64,000 nt of DNA from Halichondria panicea (GCF_963675165.1 NC_087391.1:1445001-1509000), one strand, 5' to 3'; positions 1-12,407 are shown, counted from the first letter of the stretch. The notes: generated by a model from the sequence alone, not told the origin. Translations and numbers: made by a program.

Positions 1-1517
1 ACACTTCCAAATAACACAGACGATCTTAATTCATACTCTTGTGGAAGAATGAACCGCGATTCAACACTGTGTGGGAAATGTCTACCAGGATATTCACCAC
101 TCTTGTACTCGTATGAAATGAAATGCATGAACTGCACAGGAGAGAACATGATGTACAACTGGATCAAGTACATAGCAATTGCTTACATTCCTTTAACATT
201 CTTCTTTTTCTTCGTCGTAATCTTTAAATTTAACGGAACTTATCCTTTGCTGAAGTTGTTCATTAGTATTTCCCAAGGAATGTTTTCACCTATAGCGGCA
301 AGAGGTTTTCTTTCCGTTGTTTCAAGGAAAGCTTATATTGAGAATTTCATTAGAGCTTTAGGTAGCTTTTATGGTATCTGGAATTTGGATTCTTTCGTAC
401 CGTCATTCCACCTATTTGTGCAACGGACATCAGTCAAATAAATGTGCTTACTTTGGACTATGCTATTGCTTTTTATCCATTGGTATTGGTTATTCTGACT
501 TACTTTCTCATTAGTTTGCATAGCCGTGATGTACATATAGTTGTTTGGTTGTGGAGACCTTTTCATAAAGTTTTCAGTTTAGTTAGTCAAAGCTGGGATA
601 CGAAAGGGTCGATTGTGAATGCTTTTGCGACCTTCTTTTTACTCTCCTACTTAAAATTTCTCAACACTACTACTGATTTGCTAATATTTACGAAAATGTA
701 TGTACTGAAAAACAACAGCAGAGAATATGTTATAAAGAATGTCCTTTACTATGATGCGACAGTGGAATACTTTGGACATAAACATCTTCCGTACGCAATA
801 GTAGCTTTGTTTGTCGGAGTTTTCATTGTAATACTTCCTATAGTGTTTCTGATTGTATATCCAATGAAATGGTTTCAGAAATGTCTCAATTATTTCAAAG
901 TTCATTGTCAACACCTTGATATGTTTGTCAACTGCTACCAAGGTTACTACAAGGATGGAACGAATGGTAGCAGAGATTATCAATGGTTTTCTGTGTCATA
1001 CTTTATTCTTCAGCTGATTGCGTTTGTACTATTCACATTCTCGCAAAGTATCTATTGTTTTTCCATTGGAGTGATATTCATAATTACCCTCATGTTTATG
1101 CAACTTTCGTTACGACCATACAAGGAAGAATTCAAAGTGTATAACATAGCTGATGCCTTCATGCTACTAATTATGAGTGGAGTGTTCATTATGATAATTG
1201 CAGGAGATGAAGCTGGCATCAAAGCTTTTTACTTCAGGAAATTTTCTTATTCATTTCTAGCCCTCATTGCAATTGTCCCGATAATCTACTTTCTTGTAGT
1301 AACTATTTGGTGGCTCCTGGTAAAGAAACAACTCAAAACTTGGTGCATCAGCAAATTTCGTAGCTTTCGTGCTCCACCTGAAAATCCACAAATTGATGAG
1401 TCATTTTCAGAGAGTGATATTCCACACCGGTTAGAGAATCCATCAGATTACTCATTACCAAATACTCCGCTGATTTCTGCCACTGGAAAAGATGCAAAGT
1501 ATGGCTCAGTTGCTTGA
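1..1517 (+). pseudogene. Cysteine-rich multi-pass membrane protein, copy A, 5'-truncated by the window and frameshifted
   Basis: This is the downstream part of the same gene as at 32008-33949. Frame 1 runs to 441 and carries the cysteine-rich juxtamembrane motif CGKCLPGYS and the first membrane helix. One T is missing near 389-392 relative to copy B, so the frame breaks there. The second frame (about 444-1517) continues with at least six hydrophobic helices, a LRPYKEEF motif after the fifth or sixth helix, and a polar tail ending in KYGSVA. In this copy the stretch near 893-905 is intact, where copy B lost two bases. The function is unknown. The layout (glycosylated Cys-rich ectodomain plus a helical bundle) suggests a surface receptor or channel-like protein; sponges carry expanded families of such proteins. 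The frameshift could be real decay or an assembly error. Confidence 0.8.
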
Positions 1518-3460
1518 AGTGTCATTCCAGAGCCATGATTGAAAAGCTGACTTAGTATAATAATGTGGTATCCTTACGACATGGAACTAACATTACGATA
1601 AAGATTGTGATTCCGTAAATACTGTACTGTAAGACTGTGATTCCGTAAATACTGTGTTGTGTTAGTTCTAGTGGTTTCATGTTCGTAATTTCTGTACTTT
1701 CTAGTGTATAAATAGCCTGTGTATTTTGTATGTATCAGAGTTCGAATTATTGAAGTTATCTCAGTATATATAAAGGTTACTGGCAGTATATAGTTTTCTT
1801 TCACATACATAGGTTGCATGCAGAAAGTTGTTGTGTACCTCTGTGACATCGTTATTCACTATATATATATTTATAATTATTTATGTAGCTAAATGTACCT
1901 TTGTAAGTTATGATTGTCCCCCTATAATATACAAATGTCAGTGTGTGTAGTACATATATAATTATTGTGTGGGTATTTCAAAGTGAAAGTACTGCACAAA
2001 ATATTAATGACAAATTCAGGTGATGTCATGCATTGTATAAAGAGATGAGTAATGAATAATGCCAGAATCACTGTATAAATGTATCAGCTTTCTCAGTTCT
2101 CACTACCCTGGAATAAGCGGCTGCTGATATATATTACTGGCACTAGTCACTGCTTATAAAAACAGTTAATTTCATAGGCAAAAACGAAGTATACTGCACA
2201 TAATTATACATACAGAGTCTACCAGTACGTTGTTGTCGACGGCCTCCTATTCTTAATTCCCTCCTTCTGTGCTGAATTCCCCCCACCCCACCTGATCTCA
2301 TGCACTCCACTGGAATGCTGATCTGTATAACTCACAGTTTGCCTTAGTACCAATATATAATCATCTGAAATCATGAAATCTATCTAGTAAGGGCAGATCA
2401 TAAATAAGATTGCTGTCAACCTATACAGTTAGCCAGAATATGAACACGAAGACTATAGCAAATTTTCTGCGTTTATTTGTTATGGAATGCCCTACATTTA
2501 CCCTGCAATTAATTACTAATAATTATATTATAGACTACTATTGGCTGCCAGTACACAGTGAATATGTTATCATAATGGCTGTAATAAATTACACCTTTGA
2601 AGTTTTTTGGGACCACTATCATAATGAAAGCACCGTGCATGGGTGCTGATGCCTCGGTGGAGGTGCCAAAGCTACATATAAACTAGCTTTTATACACACA
2701 TTGATCATGATCACAACATTTTATTTTGCTGCATGCAGAATCACAGGGAAACTCGGGTAATGATTGAAGATGATTGTTGTTAATGGTGCCAAAAATTCAA
2801 ATGTAAAATTAATGGCTGCAAGTCAGTAGAGCCTTGCAGCTCTCTTCCCAGGGGTATGGAATAGGGGGCTCACCTCCCCCTTCCTTTTAAGAACCGACAT
2901 AGACTAGAACTGCCCTCGGTAGACTAGTACAAATCCAATACATGCACCCTTGATATCCATGGTACAACTATTTAATACATGTAGGTACCATTTCCTATTG
3001 CTGTTTTTGTGTGGAGTGCGGTGTATGTTGTACCCATGTGTCCTAGCGTGATTACTTCTATATATAATTATGTTAATTTGCATGTGTTACAATTAGCACG
3101 CTATAAGTAAATTAGTAGCACCTGATCCAATGTTCCAATCGAGCCCCACTAACCAGGTCATGTACAATTGCAATTTCACCATGCATGATGTTTGGAGTAC
3201 CTACTTCATGCACACAAGAACTGAAGGTTTTGGCACTGATCCAGCACTAGCTAATCGTGCATAACCTTTATAGTCTGCTTGCACTATAATTACGTTCTTC
3301 TGGTTTTGACACTGATAGACACTTCCTAAAAACACTAGAATGACCACATAATTATATCAATCGGATTGCAGTATTTTGTCTAGGAGGTTGTTTGTATAAT
3401 GTGCTCCTGTTGGTTACACAGCCAAAAACCCACAGGATCGTTTCATGACATTTATACGTA
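1..3460 (+). repeat. Segmental duplication, copy A (direct repeat of 32434-35860)
   Basis: Nearly every line from base 3 to about 3460 recurs at 32436-35860 in the same orientation, with scattered substitutions and short indels. It includes the membrane-protein gene and about 1.9 kb of 3' flank. Similarity stops after a shared word ending atacgta (3460 and 35860). The left end lies outside the window. The 1518-3460 part shows no convincing gene. It includes AT-rich 3' flank and, at about 2620-2860, a segment also found at 23177-23410, so a dispersed repeat lies inside the duplicated unit. Confidence 0.95.
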
Positions 3461-3462
3461 TA

Positions 3463-3545
3463 TCATCTGCTCGCACTATTCATTCAAGTTATGAGTGAGT
3501 TAGTCTTGGAGTTAGTCTTGCACTAAGGCGGCTATAGCTAGCAGT
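3463..3545 (-). repeat. Fragment of dispersed element family A
   Basis: The stretch from catctgctcgcac to cttgcactaaggcggcta matches the interior of the long element at 61153-61985 (there catctgttcgcac ... cttgcactaaagcgcta) in the same orientation. It sits exactly where the segmental duplication loses similarity. It is a truncated copy of a non-autonomous element and has no coding potential. Confidence 0.6.
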
Positions 3546-5629
3546 GGCATAGGCAGAGGGGGGCTGACGGGGCTAGAGCCCCCCCCCCCCCTTTTGTGTT
3601 TCATCAACTCCAAACCAGCTTGAATCACCTTGATCTGTCAATCTATTCTGCACTGCACTGCATGCGTAGCTAATTACTAGAATGATGTCATTCAATGGAA
3701 ATGTGGGCAGGGCCATCTACTGCGCATGCTTACTGCTGATGAAAAGTGAAGACCAGGTAAACAGTCAAATCAGAGGAGGTTGGCCACGCGTCATCAATCA
3801 TGTGACATTCCTAAGGTCTCTGCTCACGTTACCATAGATACCGAATAACTGTAATAAAAAAGTTATGGATACTCTTGCTTTACTGACTTGTAACACCGGA
3901 CTAGCTGTGTCTGTTGTCTGGCTGGACCAAGATTAGCTAGACTATAGGGTAGAGTATAGTTTAGCAGTGCTGTATGAAGCTTGCATTGTACTGGCTGTCA
4001 AGAATCTAGTAAACACTGTATGCACTGATAACTCGCCAGAATAAAGGGGATCGGTGGGGATCGGGTTGGTTAATGAAAGTTTTATATCAAAAGAAGCCAG
4101 CGAGGCACATACAGTTTGCCTTCAGTCTCTAATGACCGTGCAACACCAGCTAAAAGTTTACATAGAACTCATTTGTCAATTTTTGTGCCAGCTCAGCAAA
4201 AAAAGTGGTGCACGTGATCGTGTCCAACCTCCTCTGCAGTCGAATGGCCAAGGACCGTTTTAATTAAAAACAGGAAGTAATTCCGGACAGTGCCTTGCTC
4301 TTGCGGTTTTTGCTTCCGTTCTTCTATCCTTACTTTAAACAAACGTAACTTATTTACTGCTAATGCTGCGACGTTCTAACCTGTCCTGAACTCTTGTCTG
4401 GTCTTCCTGGAGCAGATTGATACTAGATAACCAACTGCTTCCCTTGGATTTTTGCTTCTAGCCCCCTTCTTGCACATACTACTGATTCCATAACAAAATT
4501 AGTGGTTCTAAACATGCCGTGCAAAAAGTTTGTTCCCATCGTTTACAGCCCATAAAATTTGGAGGGTAGTTAGACCAATAGCCACTTGTTGTGCATAACA
4601 AAAAAACAGGCTGTGATCGCACAAATTTATGAAGCTAGAGCATGCCAACAACCTTGCATGTGTTCATAGATCTAGCAGTCTGGTTTTCAAAGAAATCTGC
4701 AAGAAACACAAGGACTACACTATAACCTTTTACCGGTCAAAATGTTGTAATTTTTACAACAATAATCTGGGAGGGAGCGTGCTATCAACTTGTGAATGTT
4801 GCACGATATTGGATTCTGTGGCAGATTGGATAGTATCATGAATGCGATTATCCTTTGATGTTCTGCTGAGCTGTTCAATTAGGACACTTAAAAAAAAAAA
4901 AAAAAAAGGTTTAAAACAAGCTATACAGCATGTAGGACTGAGTAGTATCCATTGGTAGACCCTCTGGACTATCTTGGTAGCCATAGAATATTTTCGAAGA
5001 GGAAGCAGCAAGCCATTTGTGTACACAGGCACTTCACAAGTGGACACAAGCTCTACAATAGTCTACATGCTTGCTAAGCAGCTTAGTTGACCAGAGTGCA
5101 GCTTTTAAAGGCCACACATACTTCCATCGAGGCAGCAGCAAGGCATAAAATCGATGGTTAGTTTGTGCACAGCCATTGATCGACCCACGCCCATCTCTAC
5201 AAGCCATTAGCCACTTCATTTGGGGCGGAGATAACATCAAGCTAATTTGGTGGGTTGGGCTCAGATGCAAACTAAAGTGATGGAACTGTTCCAGACTTTC
5301 CAGATTGTGTGCGGCTGAACGGTAAAGGGATAATAAGATCAATACAAAGTAAGGCAACCTTTAAACACATTGGAATAAGGATGTCCATGGGCATGGGCTG
5401 AAGACAGAGAGGAGAGTTGGAGTAGTACACAGTGCATTCTCTCATGATGGTCATTGGTATGGCCTTACTTCCTTAGCAGAGACACTGATAGAGACTTGGA
5501 GGAGTCTGCAGAAAAAAATTAGAAGAAAATAACAACATAGAGACAGACTGTTCAGACATGAAAACTCAATAACTTTGTTCCATCATAACTTTTTTTGTGC
5601 ATCTCATCACAAGCTACAAAAGGTATCAT
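3546..5629. other. Gene-poor stretch with low-complexity tracts
   Basis: I see no supportable gene. The stretch holds a C14-type homopolymer near 3580-3594 next to a 'gtggcataggc' motif like those at the ends of many invertebrate MITEs. It also has a poly-A tract at 4890-4907 and a loose internal duplication around 4960-5160 (two blocks sharing an 'agcagcaag' core). The open frames present are short and have no recognisable domain. Confidence 0.6.
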
Positions 5630-6190
5630 AATTATTATAGATCTACTCTTACTCTATCTAAATCCAAGATATTAAAATATATAAATGATGGGAACAAACG
5701 TTTTGCACAGTATGAAAACATAAGTGTGCAGGATTGGTTATTTATGCATGTTATACTGACATTAGCATGATATGTATAATTGCATAACATCCCCACATTA
5801 TACATGTAACATATAATGTTGATATAAAAATGTATAATGTGCATAATGTCACATTCATACAAGTGATGTAATAATTATGACATTATGTATTTTATACTTG
5901 ATGTATAATTGTTATGCATATTGTGCATAATGTCACATTTTAGTAAGTGGTGTATATTATGCATAATATGCATAACGTCAAATTTTATATTTGATGTATA
6001 ATTGAGCTGCATAATGTGCATAATGTCAAATAATTATTTTAATTGTGTATAATATGCATAATATGCATAATGTCAAATTTGTGAGATCCAAGTTGGGATG
6101 TGTAGGTGTTACGGATATAGAGTTTGGCTACAGGTACACTTAATTGTGTATGTATATTACGCATATAATGTGCATAATTTCGGGATTATG
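5630..6190. repeat. AT-rich degenerate repeats built on TATAATGTGCATAATGTCA
   Basis: The words tgcataatgtcac/aaa, tgtataatt and gtgcataat recur every 60-70 bases from about 5800 to 6180 with many substitutions. The same vocabulary recurs in the satellite at 6846-7440, so the two blocks are probably related. Confidence 0.7.
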
Positions 6191-6364
6191 GGCGGTTATA
6201 AGGGTACACTGCATGTAAAAAATGGTGTGTGGTTTGCGTGACTATTGTGGAAATTATCAGGAAAACCGCAAGAAAAAACGCACGTTTGCCACAATAGCCA
6301 TGCACTCTGCGTCAAAACCACACATCATTTTTTACAGTGCGCACTATATAGCTATATAAGAGGT

Positions 6365-6845
6365 TAGGTAACGGTATGGGTATAAGGGTTAGTTAGCATA
6401 AGGGGTAAAGGGATAGGGTTATAGGGCGTAAGGTTAGGGGGTTATAGGGTAACAGGCTAGGGGGTCAGGGTCAGGGTAAAGGGCCAGGGTAAGAGATTAG
6501 AGTTAGGGTAAATGGGTTAGAGTTAGGGTAAAGGTAAAGGGGTTAGATCGAGTTAGGGTAAAGGGGTTAGAGTTAGGGTAAAGGGTTAGAGTTAGGGTAA
6601 AGGGTTTGAGTTAGGGTAAAGGGGCTAGAGTTAGGGTATAAAGGGTTAGAGTTAGGGTAAAGGGTTAGAGTTAGGGTAAAGGGGTTAGAGTTAGGGTAAA
6701 GGGGTTAGAGTTAGGGTAAAGGGGTTAGGGTTAGGGTAAAGGGTTAGAGTTAGGGTAAAGGGGTTAGTGTTAGGGGTTAGGTGGGTAAGGTTAGGGTAAA
6801 GGGTTAGGGTAAAGGGGTTAGAGTTAGGGTAAGGGATTAATATAG
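6365..6845 (+). repeat. Interstitial telomere-like TTAGGG-rich array
   Basis: About 480 bases are made of imperfect ttagggtaaagggg and gttagagttagggtaaagg units of roughly 20 bases. TTAGGG appears in almost every unit, but the array is not a pure hexamer repeat. TTAGGG is the metazoan telomere repeat, sponges included. Either a degenerated interstitial telomeric sequence or a minisatellite that arose from one would fit. It is G-rich on the plus strand throughout, so a G-quadruplex-prone strand is expected. Confidence 0.85.
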
Positions 6846-7440
6846 GTGTTATGCACATTATATACACTGGCACAGTTGTGCGTAAGTGTGACATTATACA
6901 CGTTGACTTTATACTGTATAATGTCTAACATGCATGTGTATAACACTGTGTATAACATGTGTATACGTGGTATAATTATGCATGCGTTATGCAAATTATA
7001 CTGGTATTTTGGGTCCCAGTTGTGCGTAAGTGTGACATTATACACGTTGACTTTATACTGTATAATGTCTAACATGTGTATAACACTGTGTATAACATGT
7101 GTATAACGTGGTATAATTATGCATGTTATGCACATTATACTGGTATTTTGGGTCCCATCAGTTGTGCGTAACTTCGGTAAGTGTGACATTATACACGTTG
7201 ACTTTATACTGTATAATGTCTAACATGTATATAACACTGTGTATAACATGTGTATAACGTGGTATAATTATGCATGTTATGCACATTATACTGATATTTT
7301 GAGTGTACAGTTGTGCGTAAGTGTGACATTATACACGTTGACTTTATACTGTATAATGTCTAACATGTGTATAACACTGTGTATAACATGTGTATAGCGT
7401 GGTATAATTATGCATGTTATGCATATTATACTGGTATTGA
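6846..7440 (+). repeat. Four-unit satellite, about 145 bp per unit
   Basis: Units begin with ttgtgcgtaagtgtgac at about 6876, 7020, 7162 and 7311. Each contains cgttgactttatactg, a run of tgtataac words and a closing ttatgcacattatactgg. The third unit has a short insertion (acttcgg). Open frames on both strands are by-products of the periodicity. It directly abuts the telomere-like array. Confidence 0.9.
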
Positions 7441-8409
7441 AAGAATACTGACTATCAAAACAATGACATCATAACTGAAATAGTAAGACAATGCACGAAA
7501 CTGATTCACATTATACTTATTATACTTAGATTATGGTGGTAATTTGTGACTTTATACATCACTCTATGCAATATAACATGTGTATAATGTGTATAGAACC
7601 ATGTAAAACCTCTATGTGTATAACATCCTAAAGTATAAATAGTATAAAATAGCCAATCCTGCACTGCTCTCTATGAAAACATCCACTACAGCAACACTGG
7701 TTTTAGTGGGTGCTACTCAGGTTGGATTATCTTCATGCCTCCTTACCTTGACTGGCTGGAAACGGCTGCATTAAACTTCTATATGATTAGCCTTCACTCA
7801 AACTGTTTAAAGTTATAGTTATTGGCGCTGTCATCCACAAAAGACAGTTAAACAGACAGCTACAGATCGCCCATTTTTGGCACGGATTTGATAAATGACG
7901 TAATGATAAATGAATATTTGGACCTTGGTCATCCGACTGTAAAATTCCAAGCTATTCAGCGCCTGCATGCTCTGGCCCTGCTCAATGGATTTGAGCCCTG
8001 CCCTTCCCAAAATCCTGGCTACGCCACTGGCTAGCTATAGCTATACAAGAGTCGGCTGCAAAGCTGTACTGTATACTGGCTATTGTGAACTCTGACCCCC
8101 TTTTAAATTAATATCAGCTGTTGCCATGTTACATAATTATTAACAATTACCGGTATGCTCCCCAGCTAGGATTAGGTCACAATTTGTCATTAGAAAATGC
8201 TTGTAGTAATACTGCAATCTGATAGGTCACTGAGAGGTCCATTATTTCACTTATGGACCTGAGGTCTTCTAAGTAGGTCTATTATACTGATTATGCCTAC
8301 AGGCAAGATGATGTCAAGATTAACTTGTATGGAACATGGCAACATCACACAGTTTATGTTGAAGTCATAGTAACGATGATACAGTGCATCATTAAAAATT
8401 AATTTTTTT
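7441..8409. other. No gene seen
   Basis: Unique-looking AT-rich DNA. Near 8000-8035 a 'ggctacgccactggctag' motif resembles, in reverse, the 'tagcagtggcatagg' motif at 3540, so they may be the terminal motif of one element family. Confidence 0.5.
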
Positions 8410-8690
8410 TTAAAGTTTTGTGTTCTGCAGTGCCGCTTTGCAGCTTTTATCTCTCTCTTGCAGCTACAATAGCTAGTGCTCTAGTGCAGAGCTAACTACT
8501 ATGACAATAGCAACTTTTTATTTGCAATGCGTGATTCTCAAGAAACAGAAACTGCCTTCATCAATGTGAGTTTTTTTATGTAGACTAGCCAGAGCAAAGC
8601 TTTAACGTTGCTTGAGGCTTGTAGAAACTCTTGGTTTCAGAGTCTTCTTTGTGTTAATATAGCCTAGCTTGCTTAGCACTATTCTAAACC
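8410..8690 (+). repeat. Degenerate copy of the 19.3/23.2-kb dispersed element family
   Basis: It shares ctagtgcagagctaactacta with 23440-23465. It also shares the block 'gattct-gaaac-ga-ac-gccttcatcaatgtgag', followed by a diverged 'actagcc...gcttgaggcttgtagaaactcttgg', with 19840-19960. In all copies the conserved core reads like a short open segment ending in a GTGAGT donor-like site (AFN/AFIN followed by gtgag). That may be a captured exon end. Confidence 0.6.
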
Positions 8691-8830
8691 AGTTATAGGC
8701 ATCGTCAACGGTCACTATGGAGTTTTGAGACCCTCAGGCCCTTAGTAGCACCCTCGCTACGCTCGAGATGCTACAGCCTCGGGCCTTCAGGTCTCAAAAC
8801 CCCATAGAGACCTTGGACTCAGTCTATAAC
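8691..8830. repeat. Foldback (hairpin) element, arms about 50 bp
   Basis: The left arm gttatag...gtcactatggagttttgagacc pairs with the right arm ggtctcaaaaccccatagagacc...ctataac. The centre carries ccctcgctacgctcgag. No transposase is visible. It is a short MITE-like palindrome. Confidence 0.75.
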
Positions 8831-9794
8831 TATTATTTAGTTGGCTTGTGTGTTTGCCTGTGATATGCATTGTAATTCTGTCCCCAAAGTTAAATCTTTT
8901 TATGAACTCCCAGTTTGTTGTAGGATCACACTTACTTTATATGTGCCTATGAGTGATAATATGTGCCTATGAGTGCCATTGCATGTAAGTTTGCTTGTGG
9001 GAGCCTATAATTATACATAATTATGTCTAAGGTTGCATGATTCATAATTATTTGGCACCCTTGTATGAGATGTACTGTACTTTGTGTATGGCCATTCTCA
9101 ATATACTTTTTTAGGTTTGTTGGCTTGTGAGTTAGTGCTGTGTTACATGTACATTCCTAATTTTTAGTCTGCTGTCTATTATAGCAATTCAATTATAATT
9201 ATGTGGCTGAATCTTATTATTCAATTTAGTGTGTGTATTGATTGCATGATAATCTTTTGATCTTTTAGGCACCACCCCAAACAAAGGTACATTTAAAATT
9301 CAATTTCTTTATGGCTGGCTTGTTGGCTGGTGTTTGTCTCTGAGGAGGTTATGTTCTACTGTGTGTAAGAACAATTGATTCTAGAGGTGGTCTGCTTGGT
9401 TGGTAATACTCCTTCTTCCTCATGCAGGTCTGTGAAACTATCATCACTGCTATCTGCCATGGGACCACCACCATCTTATGGGTCTGAGAAGCTCTACTCA
9501 CTGTGACTACTATCCAGGATACCTAGGAGTACCTCATCCCCTGTGTACAGAGGCCTCTTAGTCATTGTTGTACCATAGAATTAATTGTAATTGTATTTAT
9601 TATAATGTATGTTCACTTTTGAGATTGATATTGAAATATAAATTTCACATGAAAATTTCAGCAAATTTTTGATTGCTAACCTATGGTGATCGGACTCAGT
9701 ACGGCTTCTGTTGACCTTCGAGAGAAGCCTTGCAAAGCTGTGGAGCTCTGGAAGGTTGTAGCTCACCACAAATTAATTAAGAGTAGAGCAATGT
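8831..9794. other. Mostly non-coding; one weak terminal-exon candidate near 9428-9512
   Basis: After a catgcag acceptor the plus strand reads SVKLSSLLSAMGPPPSYGS then EKLYSL and a stop at about 9509. An 18-base exon-like segment (APPQTK, flanked by tttag and gtaca) lies near 9270. No domain is recognisable, and I give the exon chain low weight. The rest is AT-rich with no gene. Confidence 0.3.
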
Positions 9795-10822
9795 GCGGTT
9801 GACGCTTTGAAGCGTCAACCGCGGCTACCAGCTACAGCTGTTTGCATAGACCTTGAAAAATACTAAATCAGCCCACTGCATTACCACAAAACCACAACAT
9901 CGCCATACAATGTTGCTATGCAAACAACATGCAGTCCTGAGCAATGATGGGTTCTAGAACTTGTATAACCGGTACTTTTTGAGTAGACCATCGAAAAATA
10001 CCTGCTATATAAGGTGGTATAAATTATATCAAGAGTAGTATCTACTCTTGGTGGTATGGAAACTCACATAATTATGGTGAGGTTTGAAGTTTCAGGCTGA
10101 AGAAACTGTTAGTACGAAGTACCTTAAACACTAACAGATCACAAAATATTGTTTAGTGCTAATCTAGTAGAGAAATATGATCAGACTTGATGGTCAAAAC
10201 CGGTATACCACAGTGAGCAAGTTAGTAGGCTCTTTAGCGTAACAATTTTTCAGCATAAGGCGTTGGTATAGAGCATTCTCTACTTCAAATCTAGTTGGGC
10301 GGAGCCCGACCGTCCCTGACGGGAGGTCGGGTTGCAAGCCTATCTGGAATTTGTTCTGCACAATATGTAGTACTGCTATGAATATTATTATTCTCAAGTG
10401 GGTGTTAACCGACTTGATGACGTGTAAACCACAGGATAGCACAGCAATACTGCATGCGGTTTTGCAACTAGATGCAAGCGGAAGTGTAACCAAGCCACGT
10501 GAAAAATGCTGCAATCTCATAGGGCGCCACTATAGTGGCGCTAGAACAAATCCCAGATAGGTTTGCAACCCGACCTCCCGTCAGGGACGTCGGGCTCCGC
10601 CCAACTACTTCAAATCCTCCCGGTTCTATGACTCTCCATGTAGTCTATTTCTTGAAGTCATGCACCATTGCTCACTTTTTATGAATGTGAATGTACCCAA
10701 TACTATTTGTTTGCATAGCAACATTGTATGGTGGTTTTGTGGTAATTCAGTGAATGATTTAGTATTTTGCAAGGTCTATGCAAACAGCTGTATTCACGTA
10801 TTGACGCTTCAAAGCGTCAACC
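9795..10822. mobile_element. Non-autonomous inverted-repeat element (outer) with a nested insertion
   Basis: The left arm (9795-9950) and right arm (10660-10822) are inverted copies. Both carry gcggttgacgctttgaagcg, itself a near-palindrome, then cagctgtttgcatagacctt and acaatgttgctatgcaaac. The element is about 1.03 kb, of which about 0.3 kb is the nested element at 10292-10604. It carries no transposase. Confidence 0.85.
10292..10604. mobile_element. Nested MITE with GC-rich terminal inverted repeats and a 12-bp direct flank
   Basis: The ends read ttgggcggagcccgac and its complement, with inverted similarity extending about 65 bp. The 12-base word ctacttcaaatc is present on both sides (10280-10291 and 10605-10616), which looks like a target-site duplication. 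A perfect 18-base palindrome (gcgccactatagtggcgc, 10524-10541) lies inside. The element sits between the arms of the outer element and is therefore younger. Confidence 0.8.
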
Positions 10823-10841
10823 GCGGCTATTCGGTTAAAGT

Positions 10842-10912
10842 CCCCATGAGAACCCACGTCCTCTCACGAGTACTAGCCACACCCTTAACCACTAGGCCAC
10901 ATCCATTCTTCA
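10842..10912 (-). ncRNA. tRNA-derived (SINE-like or tRNA pseudogene) sequence
   Basis: On the minus strand ggatgtggcctagtggttaagg gives a good RNA polymerase III A-box (TGGCNNAGTGG type). About 45 bases on, gtgggttctcatgg approximates a B-box. The anticodon arm does not pair well, so this is not a functional tRNA gene. A tRNA-headed SINE or tRNA relic fits. Confidence 0.45.
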
Positions 10913-11172
10913 CCAATCTTTATCAGGAGCTCGTAAATAAATTTTTATGACGGCTCTCTTCTGATGCTACACAGTTACAATACATTTATTATTGATAACA
11001 AAGCTGCATGCGCAATTGTGTGGACACATTGACTCAACAAAGCATTCACATCAGGTATAATTATGGTGGATAGAGTGCTAGTAGTCACCACACAAACATT
11101 TATAATTGATATAAAGAACAAATTAAAAAATAAATGCCAGCAGTCACAGTTTATAATGGCTAGAGGATATTG

Positions 11173-12407
11173 TCAGGCTAGAGTGACTTGCAATCTTCCC
11201 TTGAGGTCCTCAGCAATGTCAGCTCTACTGATAACGGGAGACTCTAGAGCTGTCAACAAGTCCTCCAGTTGTGGACCACCTAGTAACCACTCTACGAGCA
11301 TGTGTGTGAAACACTTGGTGATACTGTTGGGCCTTCTGGCATTCTCCTCAGCTATCACCTACAGTGTACATTATTATTATAATGACATCATTCTGTAGTT
11401 CTACGGTATATCGGCTGAAATTATGAATCATGTCAAGTTAATTGTTGAAAGGAATTCAGTGGCCAACCAATTGCTACTAACATGCAACACAGCCACCCAC
11501 ACCACTAAAGAAACAAAACTACTAACAGAGGAGGGGGGGGCCATGGGCAAAAAATACCCCCCCCCTAGAAATCTGAATATTAATGATGTCATAATAAAAA
11601 TGTACAACTTTTCTCCTTAAAAATGTCTACAATCTCGTGACATTAATTTTATGCACACAAAAACCCTGCACCTCAGATAACCATTCCTCAACAATTTTTC
11701 CGGGGAAGGACCCCATGCAGACCCCCTCAATTAAACGTTTCCCCCTCCCAGCTAAAACTCCTGTATGAACCGCTGACTAAAAATAACCACATCAGGATAT
11801 GCCATTGTTATGTAAGAATAAGCTTAGCAAAATTGAAAACGTGCAGTACTGCTTGCTGGCACATTCCTTAACTGATGATGCCTGACTGTATGAGCACAGG
11901 GCTATATCAAGAGTTTATGATAGAGAGAGAGTATCGAACGTAGGCATACTGTACATCAGATGTATGCGGAGAGTAACGTGACTTCCTGTATCTGTCACAA
12001 GCTTGGAATTTGCACACTGACCAATCCAAGCGTGGGTGATGTAATCTATCAACCCATCCAAGTGTGGGTGATGTAATCTACTTTCTTGATAGATTACATC
12101 ACCCACACTGGATTGGTCAGTGTGCAAATTCCAAGCTTGTGACAGATACAGGAAGTCACGTTACTCTCCGCATACATCTGATGTACAGTATGCCTACGTT
12201 CGATACTCTCTCTCTATCATAAACTCTTGGCTATATTAGTACACAGTCATCTACTGCTATACAGTGTTAAGTACACACACAGCAGAGCACTCACATCTAG
12301 TGTCCCCTCATTGACACCCAACTGCTCTCCCAGAGGACGCCATGTCCCCCTCACCTCCCAGGCAGCTGTCCTCACTACCCTCAAATGATGATCCACACTC
12401 AGTCCCT
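11173..12407 (-). CDS. Exons 16-17: second, C-terminal Death domain
   Basis: Exon 16 (12407-12295) encodes GLSVDHHLRVVRTAAWEVRG then TWRPLGEQLGV, helices 1-3 of a Death domain. Exon 17 (11358-11173) encodes the second half (SITKCFTHMLVEWLLGG, LEDLLTALESPVISRADIAE) and ends with a TGA. The intron between them (936 nt) holds a 336-bp perfect-style palindrome and a MITE copy. The two Death domains have the same internal intron position, so one probably arose by duplication of the other. Confidence 0.8.

Noticed and set aside
6691-7189. Frames with PNPNPFTLT and VYNVTLTHNW repeats
   Set aside because: Products of the telomere-like array and the 145-bp satellite.
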